This document shows, in pieces, positions 1 through 8,394 of a stretch of 64,000 nucleotides of DNA (positions within the stretch are counted from its first letter, which is position 1; every line of letters starts with the position of its first letter). A program made the translations under genes and the position numbers. Under the pieces are notes generated by a model that was given only the letters and a program-made list of their open reading frames with translations, was not told the DNA's origin and searched no databases. Origin of the DNA: Mariprofundus micogutta (GTDB lineage: Bacteria > Pseudomonadota > Zetaproteobacteria > Mariprofundales > Mariprofundaceae). The stretch is taken from positions 50,465 through 114,464 of the forward strand of contig NZ_BDFD01000007.1 in NCBI RefSeq assembly GCF_001895085.1, read 5' to 3'.

Positions 1-1
1 C

Positions 2-286
2 GGCAAGATTGAAAGCGGTGAAACCCCGAAATCAGCTGCCAAGCGCGAACTAATGGAAGAGACCGGACTGACCGGTTCCGACTGGAAACTGCTCGGCATG
101 CACGACTTTGAATACCCGGATCGCAAGCTAAGCTTCCTGCTCTTTACCTGTTCCTGTGATAAACTCGATTCGCTAGCCTGCGAATCCGAACATGCTTGGC
201 TCACGCTTGATAACCTGCTCGAGCTCCCCATGCCTGAAGCCAATGTGGAACTTCTCAATATGCTCTACACAGAGTCCAACAACTAA
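2..286 (+). CDS. mutT: MutT-like Nudix hydrolase, 3' part only
   Basis: The 5' end lies outside the window. The visible 94 codons open with a perfect Nudix box (GX5EX7REUXEEXGU): G-KIESG-E, then seven residues, then RELMEETGL. This loop binds the catalytic metal of enzymes that hydrolyse nucleoside diphosphates linked to another moiety. The C-terminal stretch PMPEANVELL matches the end of MutT-type 8-oxo-dGTP pyrophosphatases, which remove oxidised GTP from the nucleotide pool. The substrate cannot be fixed from this fragment, but MutT is the best call. The stop codon is TAA at 284-286. No terminator is obvious downstream. Confidence 0.8.
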   Translation, partial: GKIESGETPKSAAKRELMEETGLTGSDWKLLGMHDFEYPDRKLSFLLFTCSCDKLDSLACESEHAWLTLDNLLELPMPEANVELLNMLYTESNN

Positions 287-407
287 CGAAATATTTACGC
301 GATGACTGTTGACCCATTACCACTGTTTTGTCCAGTCGTGGCCAAAGGTAACCAGAAAGGCAGTTGAGGCTCTCAATAATACAGCCGACCGACAGTCATA
401 ATATGTA

Positions 408-435
408 TTGAGGAATTTATCTTCAGGAGTATAAT
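408..435 (+). promoter_or_regulatory. Sigma-70 type promoter for the receiver-domain gene
   Basis: A -35 box TTGAGG (408-413), a 16-base spacer and a perfect -10 box TATAAT (430-435) lie 43 bases upstream of the ATG at 479. The predicted start near 442 would give a short leader carrying the G-rich ribosome site at 471-476. The call is by consensus match only. Confidence 0.55.
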
Positions 436-478
436 GATAGCGCTGGCTTCTGTACGTTAGGGATGCTCTGGGGGGATT

Positions 479-943
479 ATGTTCCACCTGATTGAAGATA
501 ATACGTATATAAGGGAATTTTTAGCTGCGATAATTCAAGATTGCGGAAGTGAAACGATGGAGTTTGCATCTCCGGTCGATTATCTCAATTATATTGATTC
601 CGGCGCATACATTAAACCAACTGCTGTAATTACTGACGTTCACATGCCAAACATGAGCGGATATGAAATGATGGGCATAGTATTGGAGCGTTTCCCTGAC
701 ATTAATTTTGCTGTTATCAGTGGAGAACCGACGATATCAAGTCGAAACAAAGGTTTGGCATGCATGTACTTGGCAAAGCCATTTCATCCTGAGGCAATTC
801 AAGAGATGTTAAATAAATTCAGTCGCTGTAAAGTTGAAGGAGCATCTACCGAAATAGGGTGTGCTTCATTTGGAGACAGAGAAGAGTTTGGTGTATTGGA
901 TTGCGTGTGTCCAAAACTAGCCTGCATGAAGTCAAAGCACTAA
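479..943 (+). CDS. Single-domain response regulator with cysteine-rich tail
   Basis: A CheY-like receiver domain covers residues 1-115. It shows the acidic pair E6-D7, phospho-acceptor D53 (in ITDVHMP) and the conserved lysine K100 (in LAKPF). The switch Thr/Ser position appears to be S81. No output domain follows. Instead about 40 residues form a tail with C126, C140 (approximate), a CVC pair and a further Cys, ending MKSKH. It probably relays a phosphate or binds a partner protein. No cognate kinase is adjacent. The gene looks AT-richer than its neighbours, has its own promoter, and is convergent with xerC. A tail this rich in Cys is unusual for the family; its role is unknown. Confidence 0.75.
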   Translation: MFHLIEDNTYIREFLAAIIQDCGSETMEFASPVDYLNYIDSGAYIKPTAVITDVHMPNMSGYEMMGIVLERFPDINFAVISGEPTISSRNKGLACMYLAKPFHPEAIQEMLNKFSRCKVEGASTEIGCASFGDREEFGVLDCVCPKLACMKSKH

Positions 944-1051
944 CAACTTTCTTTATAGCTTTTCTCCCATTCCAAACTTAGCGGCATGTATGCCGGATCT
1001 GTCGACTCAAACGTAAGCAACGAATCGTCAGAGTTTTCAGCTTTCCGATAG

Positions 1052-1948
1052 TCAACCGGTTCTCTTTTTAGCTCTTGGGTGTGTCTGGTCATAAACCTCG
1101 GTGAGTTTAGTGATGTCGAGGTGGGTGTATCGTTCAGTGGTCGCCAGCGATGCGTGACCGAGAAGCTCCTGAATAGCGCGCAGATCTACACCTCCGGCCA
1201 ACAGGTGGGTGGCAAAAGAATGACGCAGGCGGTGCGGGGTGACAGATATATCCGCGCCGGTAGTCAAAGCCCGGTCTTTAAGCATGCGTTGCACGCTACG
1301 CACAGATAATCGCTTGCTGTATTTGTTGAGAAAAACAGCCTGCTCTTCTGCGGGTGCAATACGTTCAGCAAGATAAGCCTGTAAATATTGAATAGCCCCC
1401 TGTGGTAGCGGCACGATGCGTTCCTTTCGCCCCTTACCAAACACACGCAATTCAAACTGATGCATATCGATATCATGAAGATTCAGGCCAACCACTTCCG
1501 ATACACGCAGCCCGCAACCATACATAACTGCAAGCAAAGCAAGGTCCCGACAATCACTGGCCCGGTCCGTTTGGTGCATCAAAGCCTGCGTCTGTTCAGG
1601 CGGCAGGGTTCGCGGCAACCGTTTTGGCTGCTTGGGAGGACGCACACCTGCTGCGACATTGGTTTCGCACCAGCCTGCATGCACTGCCGCATCGAAGAAA
1701 CTGGACACTGCAGACAAACGACGAGCCAGTGTAGAGGCAGCAAGGCCGGATGCGTGGCAATGCACCAGCCAGTCCTGAACCTGCATGCGGGTGATTGTCT
1801 TCAGGACACGTTCCTCACCACAATGTTCGGTAAAACGGGAAAGATCACGGCGATATGCACTTACAGTATGTTTGCTTGCCAAGCGCACATCGGCCAACTC
1901 ATGCAGGAAGGATGTTACGGCCTCTTTGAGGCAGGGATCAGCTTTCAT
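1052..1948 (-). CDS. xerC: Tyrosine recombinase XerC
   Basis: This site-specific recombinase resolves chromosome dimers at dif together with XerD. The N-terminal SAM-like core-binding domain (about residues 5-90) is followed by the catalytic domain with R (GLRVSE), K (GKGRKER), HRLRH, GH and the nucleophile Y274 in RYTHL. The ending VYDQTHPRAKK is typical of XerC rather than XerD. The reading frame extends upstream to 2035, but the ATG at 1948 is chosen: it is preceded by GGAG, gives 298 residues, and overlaps the preceding gene's stop by 11 bases. It is the last gene of a minus-strand run. Confidence 0.92.
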   Translation of the reverse strand: MKADPCLKEAVTSFLHELADVRLASKHTVSAYRRDLSRFTEHCGEERVLKTITRMQVQDWLVHCHASGLAASTLARRLSAVSSFFDAAVHAGWCETNVAAGVRPPKQPKRLPRTLPPEQTQALMHQTDRASDCRDLALLAVMYGCGLRVSEVVGLNLHDIDMHQFELRVFGKGRKERIVPLPQGAIQYLQAYLAERIAPAEEQAVFLNKYSKRLSVRSVQRMLKDRALTTGADISVTPHRLRHSFATHLLAGGVDLRAIQELLGHASLATTERYTHLDITKLTEVYDQTHPRAKKRTG

Positions 1949-3059
1949 CTCCACTGCCGGAATCTGATTCGGCAATCTCAAAACGATTGCCACCCAGTGC
2001 CTTGGCGACATACATCGCCTGATCGGCCACCGCAATCAATGCTTTGACTGCCATATCTTTATCGACTGCTGAGAATGCCACACCGACGCTGATACTGGTT
2101 TTTTCTCCATCTTTCAGCTCTTCACCGGCAACTGCCTGCACTGTCTGTTCCGCAATCTCTCTTGCCTTCTCTTCGGAACAGCCGGGCAAGAGCAGAACAA
2201 ACTCATCTCCACCCATACGAATCAGGGGATCATTGGAACGCACATGTGCGCGCAATGCTTTACTGACTGCAGCCAGTATCTCATCCCCTGCTTCATGGCC
2301 CAGCCTGTCATTCAGCAACTTGAACTGATCCACATCGGCATACAGGCAAGCAACTTTGGTTTTACCAAACCACTGCGACAAAGGCTGATGACTGTGCGGC
2401 TGCAGAAAACGACGATTGTGACTGCCGGTTAAAGTGTCCGTGACGGAAAGCCTGGCCAGATGTTCACGCGCAACCGCATGTTCCAGGGTCATACCAACGA
2501 CCTGTGACAGATGCTGAAGAAAATCACTGCTCTGATCAGGTGCGAAACGATCCCGGTCTACTGAACCGACACCGAGCACACCGAAAGGTTTATCCAGATC
2601 ACCCAATGTCAGCAGAGCAATAGATCCCAGATGCTGATCCTGTGCATCAAGCCATTCAAATGACGATTCAGCAGATAGCTGAACCAGCCATGCACGCTTG
2701 CGCGACAGCCCCATCTGCTTGATCTCACCTTTCTCTACCCAAACCAGATCCCGTTCAGAAAGCGCATCGAGTTTATGTCCGCCCATGAAGCTGGAGCGAT
2801 CCAGCCAGAAACGTACAAAATCAAGTTCAAAGCCGGAACGCAGACCCCGCAACAGCGTAAAGCAGAGATCTTCCGGATCGGTTGATTTGAGCACCTGGGA
2901 TTCGAGCTCGAACATGCGAGAGAACAGACGTTCATTCTGGCGAAGACGCTGCATCACCTCAGCCACATAGGCTTTCAATTCACGATTTTCTTCGGTCAGC
3001 TTCTGAAAACGGCGCGATGAAAAACCTTCGATGTTGCTTACTTCTTTTTTTTCACTCAC
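1938..3059 (-). CDS. DUF484-GGDEF diguanylate cyclase
   Basis: This cytosolic protein of 373 residues has three parts. Residues 15-50 form a coiled segment ending in the DUF484 signature LRQNERLF. A GAF-like DUF484 sensor domain follows to about 200. A C-terminal GGDEF domain carries an intact GGDEF active site and, five residues before it, an RSND I-site (RxxD) for product inhibition. It should make cyclic di-GMP from two GTP. DUF484 proteins normally stand alone next to xerC; here the domain is fused to a cyclase and still sits beside xerC. It starts with GTG, overlapping the upstream stop in GTGA, so it is probably translationally coupled. Confidence 0.88.
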   Translation of the reverse strand: MSEKKEVSNIEGFSSRRFQKLTEENRELKAYVAEVMQRLRQNERLFSRMFELESQVLKSTDPEDLCFTLLRGLRSGFELDFVRFWLDRSSFMGGHKLDALSERDLVWVEKGEIKQMGLSRKRAWLVQLSAESSFEWLDAQDQHLGSIALLTLGDLDKPFGVLGVGSVDRDRFAPDQSSDFLQHLSQVVGMTLEHAVAREHLARLSVTDTLTGSHNRRFLQPHSHQPLSQWFGKTKVACLYADVDQFKLLNDRLGHEAGDEILAAVSKALRAHVRSNDPLIRMGGDEFVLLLPGCSEEKAREIAEQTVQAVAGEELKDGEKTSISVGVAFSAVDKDMAVKALIAVADQAMYVAKALGGNRFEIAESDSGSGDES

Positions 3060-4336
3060 TGGTTCAATGTCTCTTCAAGAAGAATTTTCCATGGCTGGCT
3101 TTCAGAATCTCGTGCCAGATACAGGCGCTTACGCCCCTGATCGGCATAGTTGCTGGATCGATATTGTTGATCAAATTCAGCCACTACCATTTCACCCTCT
3201 GACCAGCGATTCGGATCATGCATCACTGTCATATTATCAAACCTGACTTCTATGAAAGATTTATTGGCATTCACGCGGCGTTTGTAATGCTTCCATGCTG
3301 CCAGATCACGCTCACCTGAACGGAATTTAGCATGATAATGAGACAGGTATGATGTGCTGTTCAATGAGGTCCAGTCCGAGCGCCACGTTTCAATCGCTTT
3401 ACGTACGGATTCAAGCAGTGCACGCTTTTTATCCTGCTGATCAAATTCAAAATTTTCACCGACGATCACCCAACTGCGCTTCAACTTCACATGATTCGCC
3501 ACCTCAACCAGACGATTATTCGAGATAGAGAAACAACCTCGCGTATCCTGCGGGGGACGACGCAATACATCGAGCGGATAACCATGTAACCAGATGCCAT
3601 TGCCGGTCTTGTTATGCAGCTGATCCAGCTCATTGGGATAATCGATCGGAAATGCTACCGGACCGTAACGCGGAGCCAGTTCATGGCCATCCAGCTTGCT
3701 GATAAAGCGGTAAATACCATTGGGTGTTTTACCATCGCCCTGCACCTTCTTGTCGCCCTGCTCCGAACCGGTCACCACATATTCATCGGCGATCTTTCTC
3801 AAGCCGCCATTGCCATCGGATTCATAAAGAAACATGCGATTACGCGCCTTATCAAACATGAATACGTTGGCGACACCTGTACCGGGCAGAAGAATGTCCA
3901 CCGGATCTCCCGCATCCTGATTCAGCTTATCAATGAATGAATAGAGTCTGGCATTGGCCTCGCCCAAACCAAGATCGGCTGAGGCAAGCAGCTGCCCCTG
4001 CTTGTTCGTATCATCACTATATGATCCGGCCTGTTTCATGGCATCGACTGCCTGAATCCGGTGCGCTTCTGCCTGCAACAATGCGACCAGAGGGTCCTGT
4101 TCCTTAGCCGATGCCAGCAGGGCCAGAGCCTGTCCCGGCCGGTCAGATTTCAATGCCGCTGTTGCACGCAAAATCGTGCGCTCCTGTGCGTGCATACTGC
4201 GCACTACCTCATGGTTGCCATCTTTCAATACCTGCGAAACATAGTTCATCTGCTCATCGGCAAAGGCCTGCGCTGACATAAGCAGCAGGAGCAGAACGAC
4301 AAAAGATGCGCGCATGATGTTACAGGGCTTTTTCAT
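3056..4336 (-). CDS. Secreted L,D-transpeptidase with C-terminal SnoaL-like domain
   Basis: A YkuD-fold murein transpeptidase, expected in the periplasm, making 3-3 cross-links or anchoring proteins. The signal peptide is MKKP then a hydrophobic run to AQAFA. The active site is H251 (LHGY) and C268 (TRGCFSISN). A C-terminal alpha/beta domain (about residues 300-425, starting near IETWRSDW) resembles the Cds6/SnoaL-like domain found after some transpeptidases. The next gene upstream ends in the same kind of domain. The ATG at 4336 is chosen for its lysine-rich signal peptide; ATG 4315 is an alternative. It overlaps the upstream TPR gene by 17 bases. Confidence 0.83.
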   Translation of the reverse strand: MKKPCNIMRASFVVLLLLLMSAQAFADEQMNYVSQVLKDGNHEVVRSMHAQERTILRATAALKSDRPGQALALLASAKEQDPLVALLQAEAHRIQAVDAMKQAGSYSDDTNKQGQLLASADLGLGEANARLYSFIDKLNQDAGDPVDILLPGTGVANVFMFDKARNRMFLYESDGNGGLRKIADEYVVTGSEQGDKKVQGDGKTPNGIYRFISKLDGHELAPRYGPVAFPIDYPNELDQLHNKTGNGIWLHGYPLDVLRRPPQDTRGCFSISNNRLVEVANHVKLKRSWVIVGENFEFDQQDKKRALLESVRKAIETWRSDWTSLNSTSYLSHYHAKFRSGERDLAAWKHYKRRVNANKSFIEVRFDNMTVMHDPNRWSEGEMVVAEFDQQYRSSNYADQGRKRLYLARDSESQPWKILLEETLNQ

Positions 4337-5369
4337 GAATAATTTTCCAACCGGCACCTGCAGGTGTCAGAATCAACTCTTTGAGATCATCACTTTTATA
4401 ACTGTTGGATCTGAAATGCTGCATCATGGTAACTTTCATATTTCCGTTCGACTGCGCTGATACCACGATGTTTTCCAGCTCAACTGTAATGAACTTCTTA
4501 TTCCTTATCGCACCCGTTTTGTATTTCTTCCAGGATTTACGGCTCTTGAAGCGGGCACCGGGGCCAAAACTTTCATCATAGGCGGCAAAATAAGCTTCGG
4601 TATCTCTCGCACTCCATGCCGCACGCCAGTTCTCAACGGCAGCCAGGGCTTCCCGTTTCTGACTTAAGCGATCAGAGCTTGAGGCATAACTTCCGGTTTC
4701 CGCTGCAGTGGCACTGGCATCGATTTCCATCCTCGCTGGCTTCTTATCTGCTGCAGGCATGGCTGGCTGACCCTGACTGGCTGTTGCACGCGCAGGCGTT
4801 TCGCTACTGCGGATATTCAACAATCTCTCATAGCGCTGGCTCAAAGCCGCATTATCATTGCCTGCCAGCGCTTTTTTATAGGACTCAGCTGCAAGTTTCA
4901 CATACAGATCACCAATATTTTCATGCGCTGTCACATAGGACGGATTCAATTCTAGCGATGCTTCCAGCTCTTTAATGGCCGCACGCAACTCTCCCTTTTC
5001 ATTATAAATAACGGCCAGATTATTATGTGGTTCGGCGAGTTCCGGCTGTAATTTTATCACCTGATGAAAAGAGCTGATCGCATCATCAAACTGACGGCTC
5101 CTGGCCTGTGTCACACCGAGTACAAACCAGGCCTGATAATCATCGGGACTGTTTTTGACCACCTTGCTCAAGGCTGCGATTGCTCCCTGATCATCACCCT
5201 TGGCAATCAGGGTTTCTGCAGCAGCAAGCGAGTTGGCCTGACTGTTGGCATGTGCAACAGCTGTGGAGAAACTCATAATGAATAACAGGCATAATATATT
5301 TCTTAGCATGGAACTATCGTAGCGGCCCTGAAAAAAGGAACAAGACCTCAGCTTTGATTCACTATTCAT
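4320..5369 (-). CDS. Secreted TPR protein with SnoaL-like C-terminal domain
   Basis: A protein of 349 residues with a signal peptide (hydrophobic core LCLLFIMSFSTAVAHA), then about four tetratricopeptide repeats (residues 35-180, e.g. DDYQAWFVLGVTQA and YVTAHENIGDLY). A low-complexity linker follows, then a C-terminal domain (about 240-349) similar to that of the adjacent L,D-transpeptidase: ENWRAAWSARD, FKSRKSWKKYK and KKFITVELENI. ATG 5369 is chosen because a strong GGAGG sits seven bases upstream; ATG 5309 would give a shorter signal peptide but lacks a ribosome site. It probably works with the transpeptidase at the cell wall; this is inference from the shared domain and overlap. Confidence 0.78.
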   Translation of the reverse strand: MNSESKLRSCSFFQGRYDSSMLRNILCLLFIMSFSTAVAHANSQANSLAAAETLIAKGDDQGAIAALSKVVKNSPDDYQAWFVLGVTQARSRQFDDAISSFHQVIKLQPELAEPHNNLAVIYNEKGELRAAIKELEASLELNPSYVTAHENIGDLYVKLAAESYKKALAGNDNAALSQRYERLLNIRSSETPARATASQGQPAMPAADKKPARMEIDASATAAETGSYASSSDRLSQKREALAAVENWRAAWSARDTEAYFAAYDESFGPGARFKSRKSWKKYKTGAIRNKKFITVELENIVVSAQSNGNMKVTMMQHFRSNSYKSDDLKELILTPAGAGWKIIHEKAL

Positions 5370-5973
5370 CTTTACCTCCAGTACTCGCGGGCAGCATGCC
5401 ACCGGAAAGCACCAGCTTCATGCCTTCCTCAACACTCATATCCAGAAATTGTACATCCGATGCTTTAACAAATAGCAACCAGCCAGTGGTCGGAATCGGC
5501 GTGGATGGAATAAACACAGACAAGCGGGACTCATCGTCTCCCTGCACCGGCATAGGCCCCTCTCCAGTGACAAAGCCAATGACCATGCTCTCAGGATTGG
5601 GGAATGGCACCATCACAACATCCCTAAATGCGGCAGCATGATCACTGAATATGGATTCCAGCAGCTGCCTTGTGGCATTGTATACAGTTCGAACCAGTGG
5701 AATGCGGCCCATGATACGATCAATCAGTCGAATCACCCAGTTGCCGATAAAATGGGTGGTTACCGCACCAATCACGATGATGGCAAGCAGTGCGAGAATG
5801 ATACCCAGGCCCGGAACATTGATGCCAAGCAGTACTTCGGGTTGATACTGCTTTGGCAACAGCGCCACGGCCTGATCTGAAATTCCGATCAGCCAGTCAA
5901 TTAATGCCACCGTGACCAGAATCGGTGTTAGCGCAACGATGCCTGCCAGCAGATATTTACGCAGTGCGGCCAT
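5362..5973 (-). CDS. DUF502 family membrane protein
   Basis: This 203-residue inner-membrane protein has two clear membrane segments: one near residues 8-28 (LLAGIVALTPILVTVALI) and one near 60-82. These are followed by a soluble domain with the conserved patterns IPLVRTVYNATRQ and IPSTPIPTTGWLLFV that define DUF502. The family has no settled bacterial function. It is two bases from the upstream deacetylase-like gene and overlaps the downstream TPR gene by eight bases, so it is part of one envelope-focused transcription unit. Confidence 0.82.
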   Translation of the reverse strand: MAALRKYLLAGIVALTPILVTVALIDWLIGISDQAVALLPKQYQPEVLLGINVPGLGIILALLAIIVIGAVTTHFIGNWVIRLIDRIMGRIPLVRTVYNATRQLLESIFSDHAAAFRDVVMVPFPNPESMVIGFVTGEGPMPVQGDDESRLSVFIPSTPIPTTGWLLFVKASDVQFLDMSVEEGMKLVLSGGMLPASTGGKDE

Positions 5974-5975
5974 GG

Positions 5976-6920
5976 CTACAGTTTTTCCTTACTGGCTTCA
6001 GACTGCTTGAGCTGCCGCTGTGCTGTAAGCGCAGGAGCAAGCACACGTTTTACCGAGACCATATTACTCGCATCATCAGGGCTCAAATGTTTTTCCAGAA
6101 AATTTACGGTTTCAGCATGTGGATGCGCAATCACCACACAACGCATATTTTTCTCCACACAGCGGCGTGCCCGCTGCCATGCCCCCAGCATTGCCTGCTC
6201 ATTAATATCATGATCGAGAAAAATCTGCCTCGAGGCCCAGGATATACCAACCTCTTCCGCTATTTTCGCAGCAACGCTTTTCGAACTGGTTTTTGAATCT
6301 ACAAAAAACAGCCCCCGCTCATGGCACAATTGCATAACACCACGCATCGGCTCCTCAAACTGGGTTAGGTGCGACCCCATATGATTGTTTACACCTTCAA
6401 CATGCGGGACCATAGCCAGGTCGTTGAGAAATGTCTGACGCAGTGCATCCCGGCTCATCTTCTCATGCAGAAATGCGGCGCTCATCCTGTCACGGTATTT
6501 CTGTGTGCTCGGTTCCATCGGCAGATGCAGCATGACCACCTGGCCTGCCTCATGTGCCAGTTCAGCTGATTTACCGGCATAAGGAGCATCCGGAATCACT
6601 GATATGGCTACGGGAACCGACAGCCTCAACATTCGCTTCAACGCTGGCACATCATAACCAACATCATCAAGAATCAGGGCAATACCTCGCTCGGCAGGTG
6701 GCACAAGCTGCAACGACTGAGGTTCTATCGATGTTTGGTCTTCCGCGATGACTTTCTCAATCTCTTCTGCAACAGGTTCCTGTTCATCGGGTATCGCAAT
6801 ATGTTGGACATCTTTTCTGCTCTCATTGCCGGGCCCCAGGACAAACACGGCCAGCAATACTGCAAGCAGCAGCGACAATAAGATAACCAGCCACAAAGGC
6901 AGCTTCCTTTTACGCGACAT
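5976..6920 (-). CDS. Divergent polysaccharide deacetylase (YibQ-like)
   Basis: A protein of 314 residues with a single N-terminal membrane anchor (residues 9-28) and a periplasmic NodB-like barrel. The family motifs are present: LILDDVGY, VMLHLPMEP and NNHMGSHLT. Members of the divergent polysaccharide deacetylase family (DUF610) are usually encoded beside envC and ctpA, as here, which suggests a role in envelope or peptidoglycan turnover. The family's enzymatic activity is not well established. A linker of about 35 residues rich in Glu and Gln separates anchor and barrel. Confidence 0.85.
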   Translation of the reverse strand: MSRKRKLPLWLVILLSLLLAVLLAVFVLGPGNESRKDVQHIAIPDEQEPVAEEIEKVIAEDQTSIEPQSLQLVPPAERGIALILDDVGYDVPALKRMLRLSVPVAISVIPDAPYAGKSAELAHEAGQVVMLHLPMEPSTQKYRDRMSAAFLHEKMSRDALRQTFLNDLAMVPHVEGVNNHMGSHLTQFEEPMRGVMQLCHERGLFFVDSKTSSKSVAAKIAEEVGISWASRQIFLDHDINEQAMLGAWQRARRCVEKNMRCVVIAHPHAETVNFLEKHLSPDDASNMVSVKRVLAPALTAQRQLKQSEASKEKL

Positions 6921-6947
6921 GAACAGCCCTCAACAGACCGGAGTTAA

Positions 6948-8282
6948 TCACCCCGCGTGAAGGGCATGCAAGCCTCGCAGAAGATCCAGAGCACGCTGCA
7001 GCTGGGTATCCATCTGCAAACGCTCCTGCATGGCCGCACTGGCACCAGCACCCTTTATTTCGACCTTTTTGGCCTTTTTCAGCCTGGTCTTTTTATTGCC
7101 ATTGGATAGGTGGCCTTTCAGATCCCGTTCTGAAACCGATGGGATTTTACTCTTCGCCTGTTCCGCAGGTTTGTTGATCACCTGTTCAACCTGAATGTCA
7201 GGGTCAATGCCAGTGGCCTGAATTGAACGTCCGCTAGGTGTATAATACAGCGCCGTAGTCACTTTAATGGCGGTACCGCCCTGAAGCGGAATCACTGACT
7301 GCACAGAACCTTTACCAAAACTCTTGGTACCAAGCAGTACTGCGCGGTGATGATCCTGCAATGCTCCGGCTACAATTTCAGATGCCGATGCAGAACCATT
7401 ATTAATCAACACAATCAGAGGCAGGCCACTGAGCGCATCACCCGCACGTGCGTCAAATGTCAGACTTTTGCCTGCCCGCGACTTGGTGCTGACAATGTTA
7501 CCCTTTTCAAGAAACAGATCTGAGACCTCAACAGCCTGATTCAACAAGCCGCCGGGATTATTTCGCAGATCAAGCACAGCACCCGCAAGCGAGCCACCTG
7601 AACGTTTCTTCAAATCACTAATCTGACCCTTTAACAGCTTGCCAGTACGCTCCTGAAACTGGGTCACACGCAGGTAGGCGTATCCCGGTGCCAATATGTC
7701 ACTTTTCACAGATTTTACTTTAATGATCGCCCGAACAATTTTCACTTCCAGCGGCTGATTTTCGCCTTCACGGAAAATAGTCAGCACAATACTTGTGCCC
7801 GGTTTGCCGCGCATCAACTTCACCCCTTCTGCCAAAGAGATATCGCGGGCCAGCTGATCATCAATTTTAATAATCAGATCACCGGCTTTTACACCGGCCC
7901 GATCAGCAGGTGTATCTTCGATAGGAGAAACAATGCGAATACCACCTTCTGCCGCTGAAATTTCTATACCCAGACCACCAAACTCGCCTTTAGTATCTAC
8001 TGTCATCTGCTTGTACATCTCTTTATTCAGATAGGTCGAATGCGGATCAAGACTTGAGAGCATGCCTGACAAGGCACCTTCAATCAGCTTCTCATCACTC
8101 ACTTTTTCAACATAGGCACGCCTGACGATGTCCATCACATGTGAAAACTTCTGTAGCTGCTGATAATCGGTCGCGGCATTCGCCTGCCTGTAGCCGTTCC
8201 CCGGCTGCCAGACCAGCACACCTGCTGTAAGCACTGCGACTGCAGCTATGGCCAATAGCGCTCGACGTAACTTCAAAGACAT
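6948..8282 (-). CDS. ctpA: Carboxy-terminal processing protease, S41 family
   Basis: A periplasmic serine protease that trims C-termini of envelope proteins. An N-terminal signal or anchor (LLAIAAVAVLTAGVLVW) is followed by a helical region, a PDZ domain (about 95-180, with FGGLGIEI) and the S41 catalytic core. The Ser/Lys dyad is S299 (in NNGSASASE) and K324 (in SFGKG), with Q328. The last 75 residues are rich in lysine and look partly disordered. GGAG lies upstream of the ATG. The neighbouring envC is the usual partner of this family in proteobacteria. Confidence 0.93.
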   Translation of the reverse strand: MSLKLRRALLAIAAVAVLTAGVLVWQPGNGYRQANAATDYQQLQKFSHVMDIVRRAYVEKVSDEKLIEGALSGMLSSLDPHSTYLNKEMYKQMTVDTKGEFGGLGIEISAAEGGIRIVSPIEDTPADRAGVKAGDLIIKIDDQLARDISLAEGVKLMRGKPGTSIVLTIFREGENQPLEVKIVRAIIKVKSVKSDILAPGYAYLRVTQFQERTGKLLKGQISDLKKRSGGSLAGAVLDLRNNPGGLLNQAVEVSDLFLEKGNIVSTKSRAGKSLTFDARAGDALSGLPLIVLINNGSASASEIVAGALQDHHRAVLLGTKSFGKGSVQSVIPLQGGTAIKVTTALYYTPSGRSIQATGIDPDIQVEQVINKPAEQAKSKIPSVSERDLKGHLSNGNKKTRLKKAKKVEIKGAGASAAMQERLQMDTQLQRALDLLRGLHALHAG

Positions 8283-8394
8283 AATTTCTCCATTTAAAAA
8301 CTGAACATACAGCGGACTACACTGCTCAAAAAATTATTTGACCGCACAAGCATGCTGTAGCTTTTCGATTTTCAGCATGCAGGATGCCAGCCTG

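Noticed and set aside
981..994. CGGCAT-GT-ATGCCG inverted repeat between the receiver gene and xerC
   Set aside because: No T-run on either strand, so it is not a convincing terminator; a two-base loop is also unlikely as a hairpin.
1938..2035. Extended xerC start at 2035
   Set aside because: It would overlap the GGDEF gene by 98 bases; ATG 1948 has a ribosome site and matches the family start.
1460..2047. A 195-codon plus-strand frame opposite xerC
   Set aside because: Antisense to a clear xerC with all catalytic residues; the translation has no family features.
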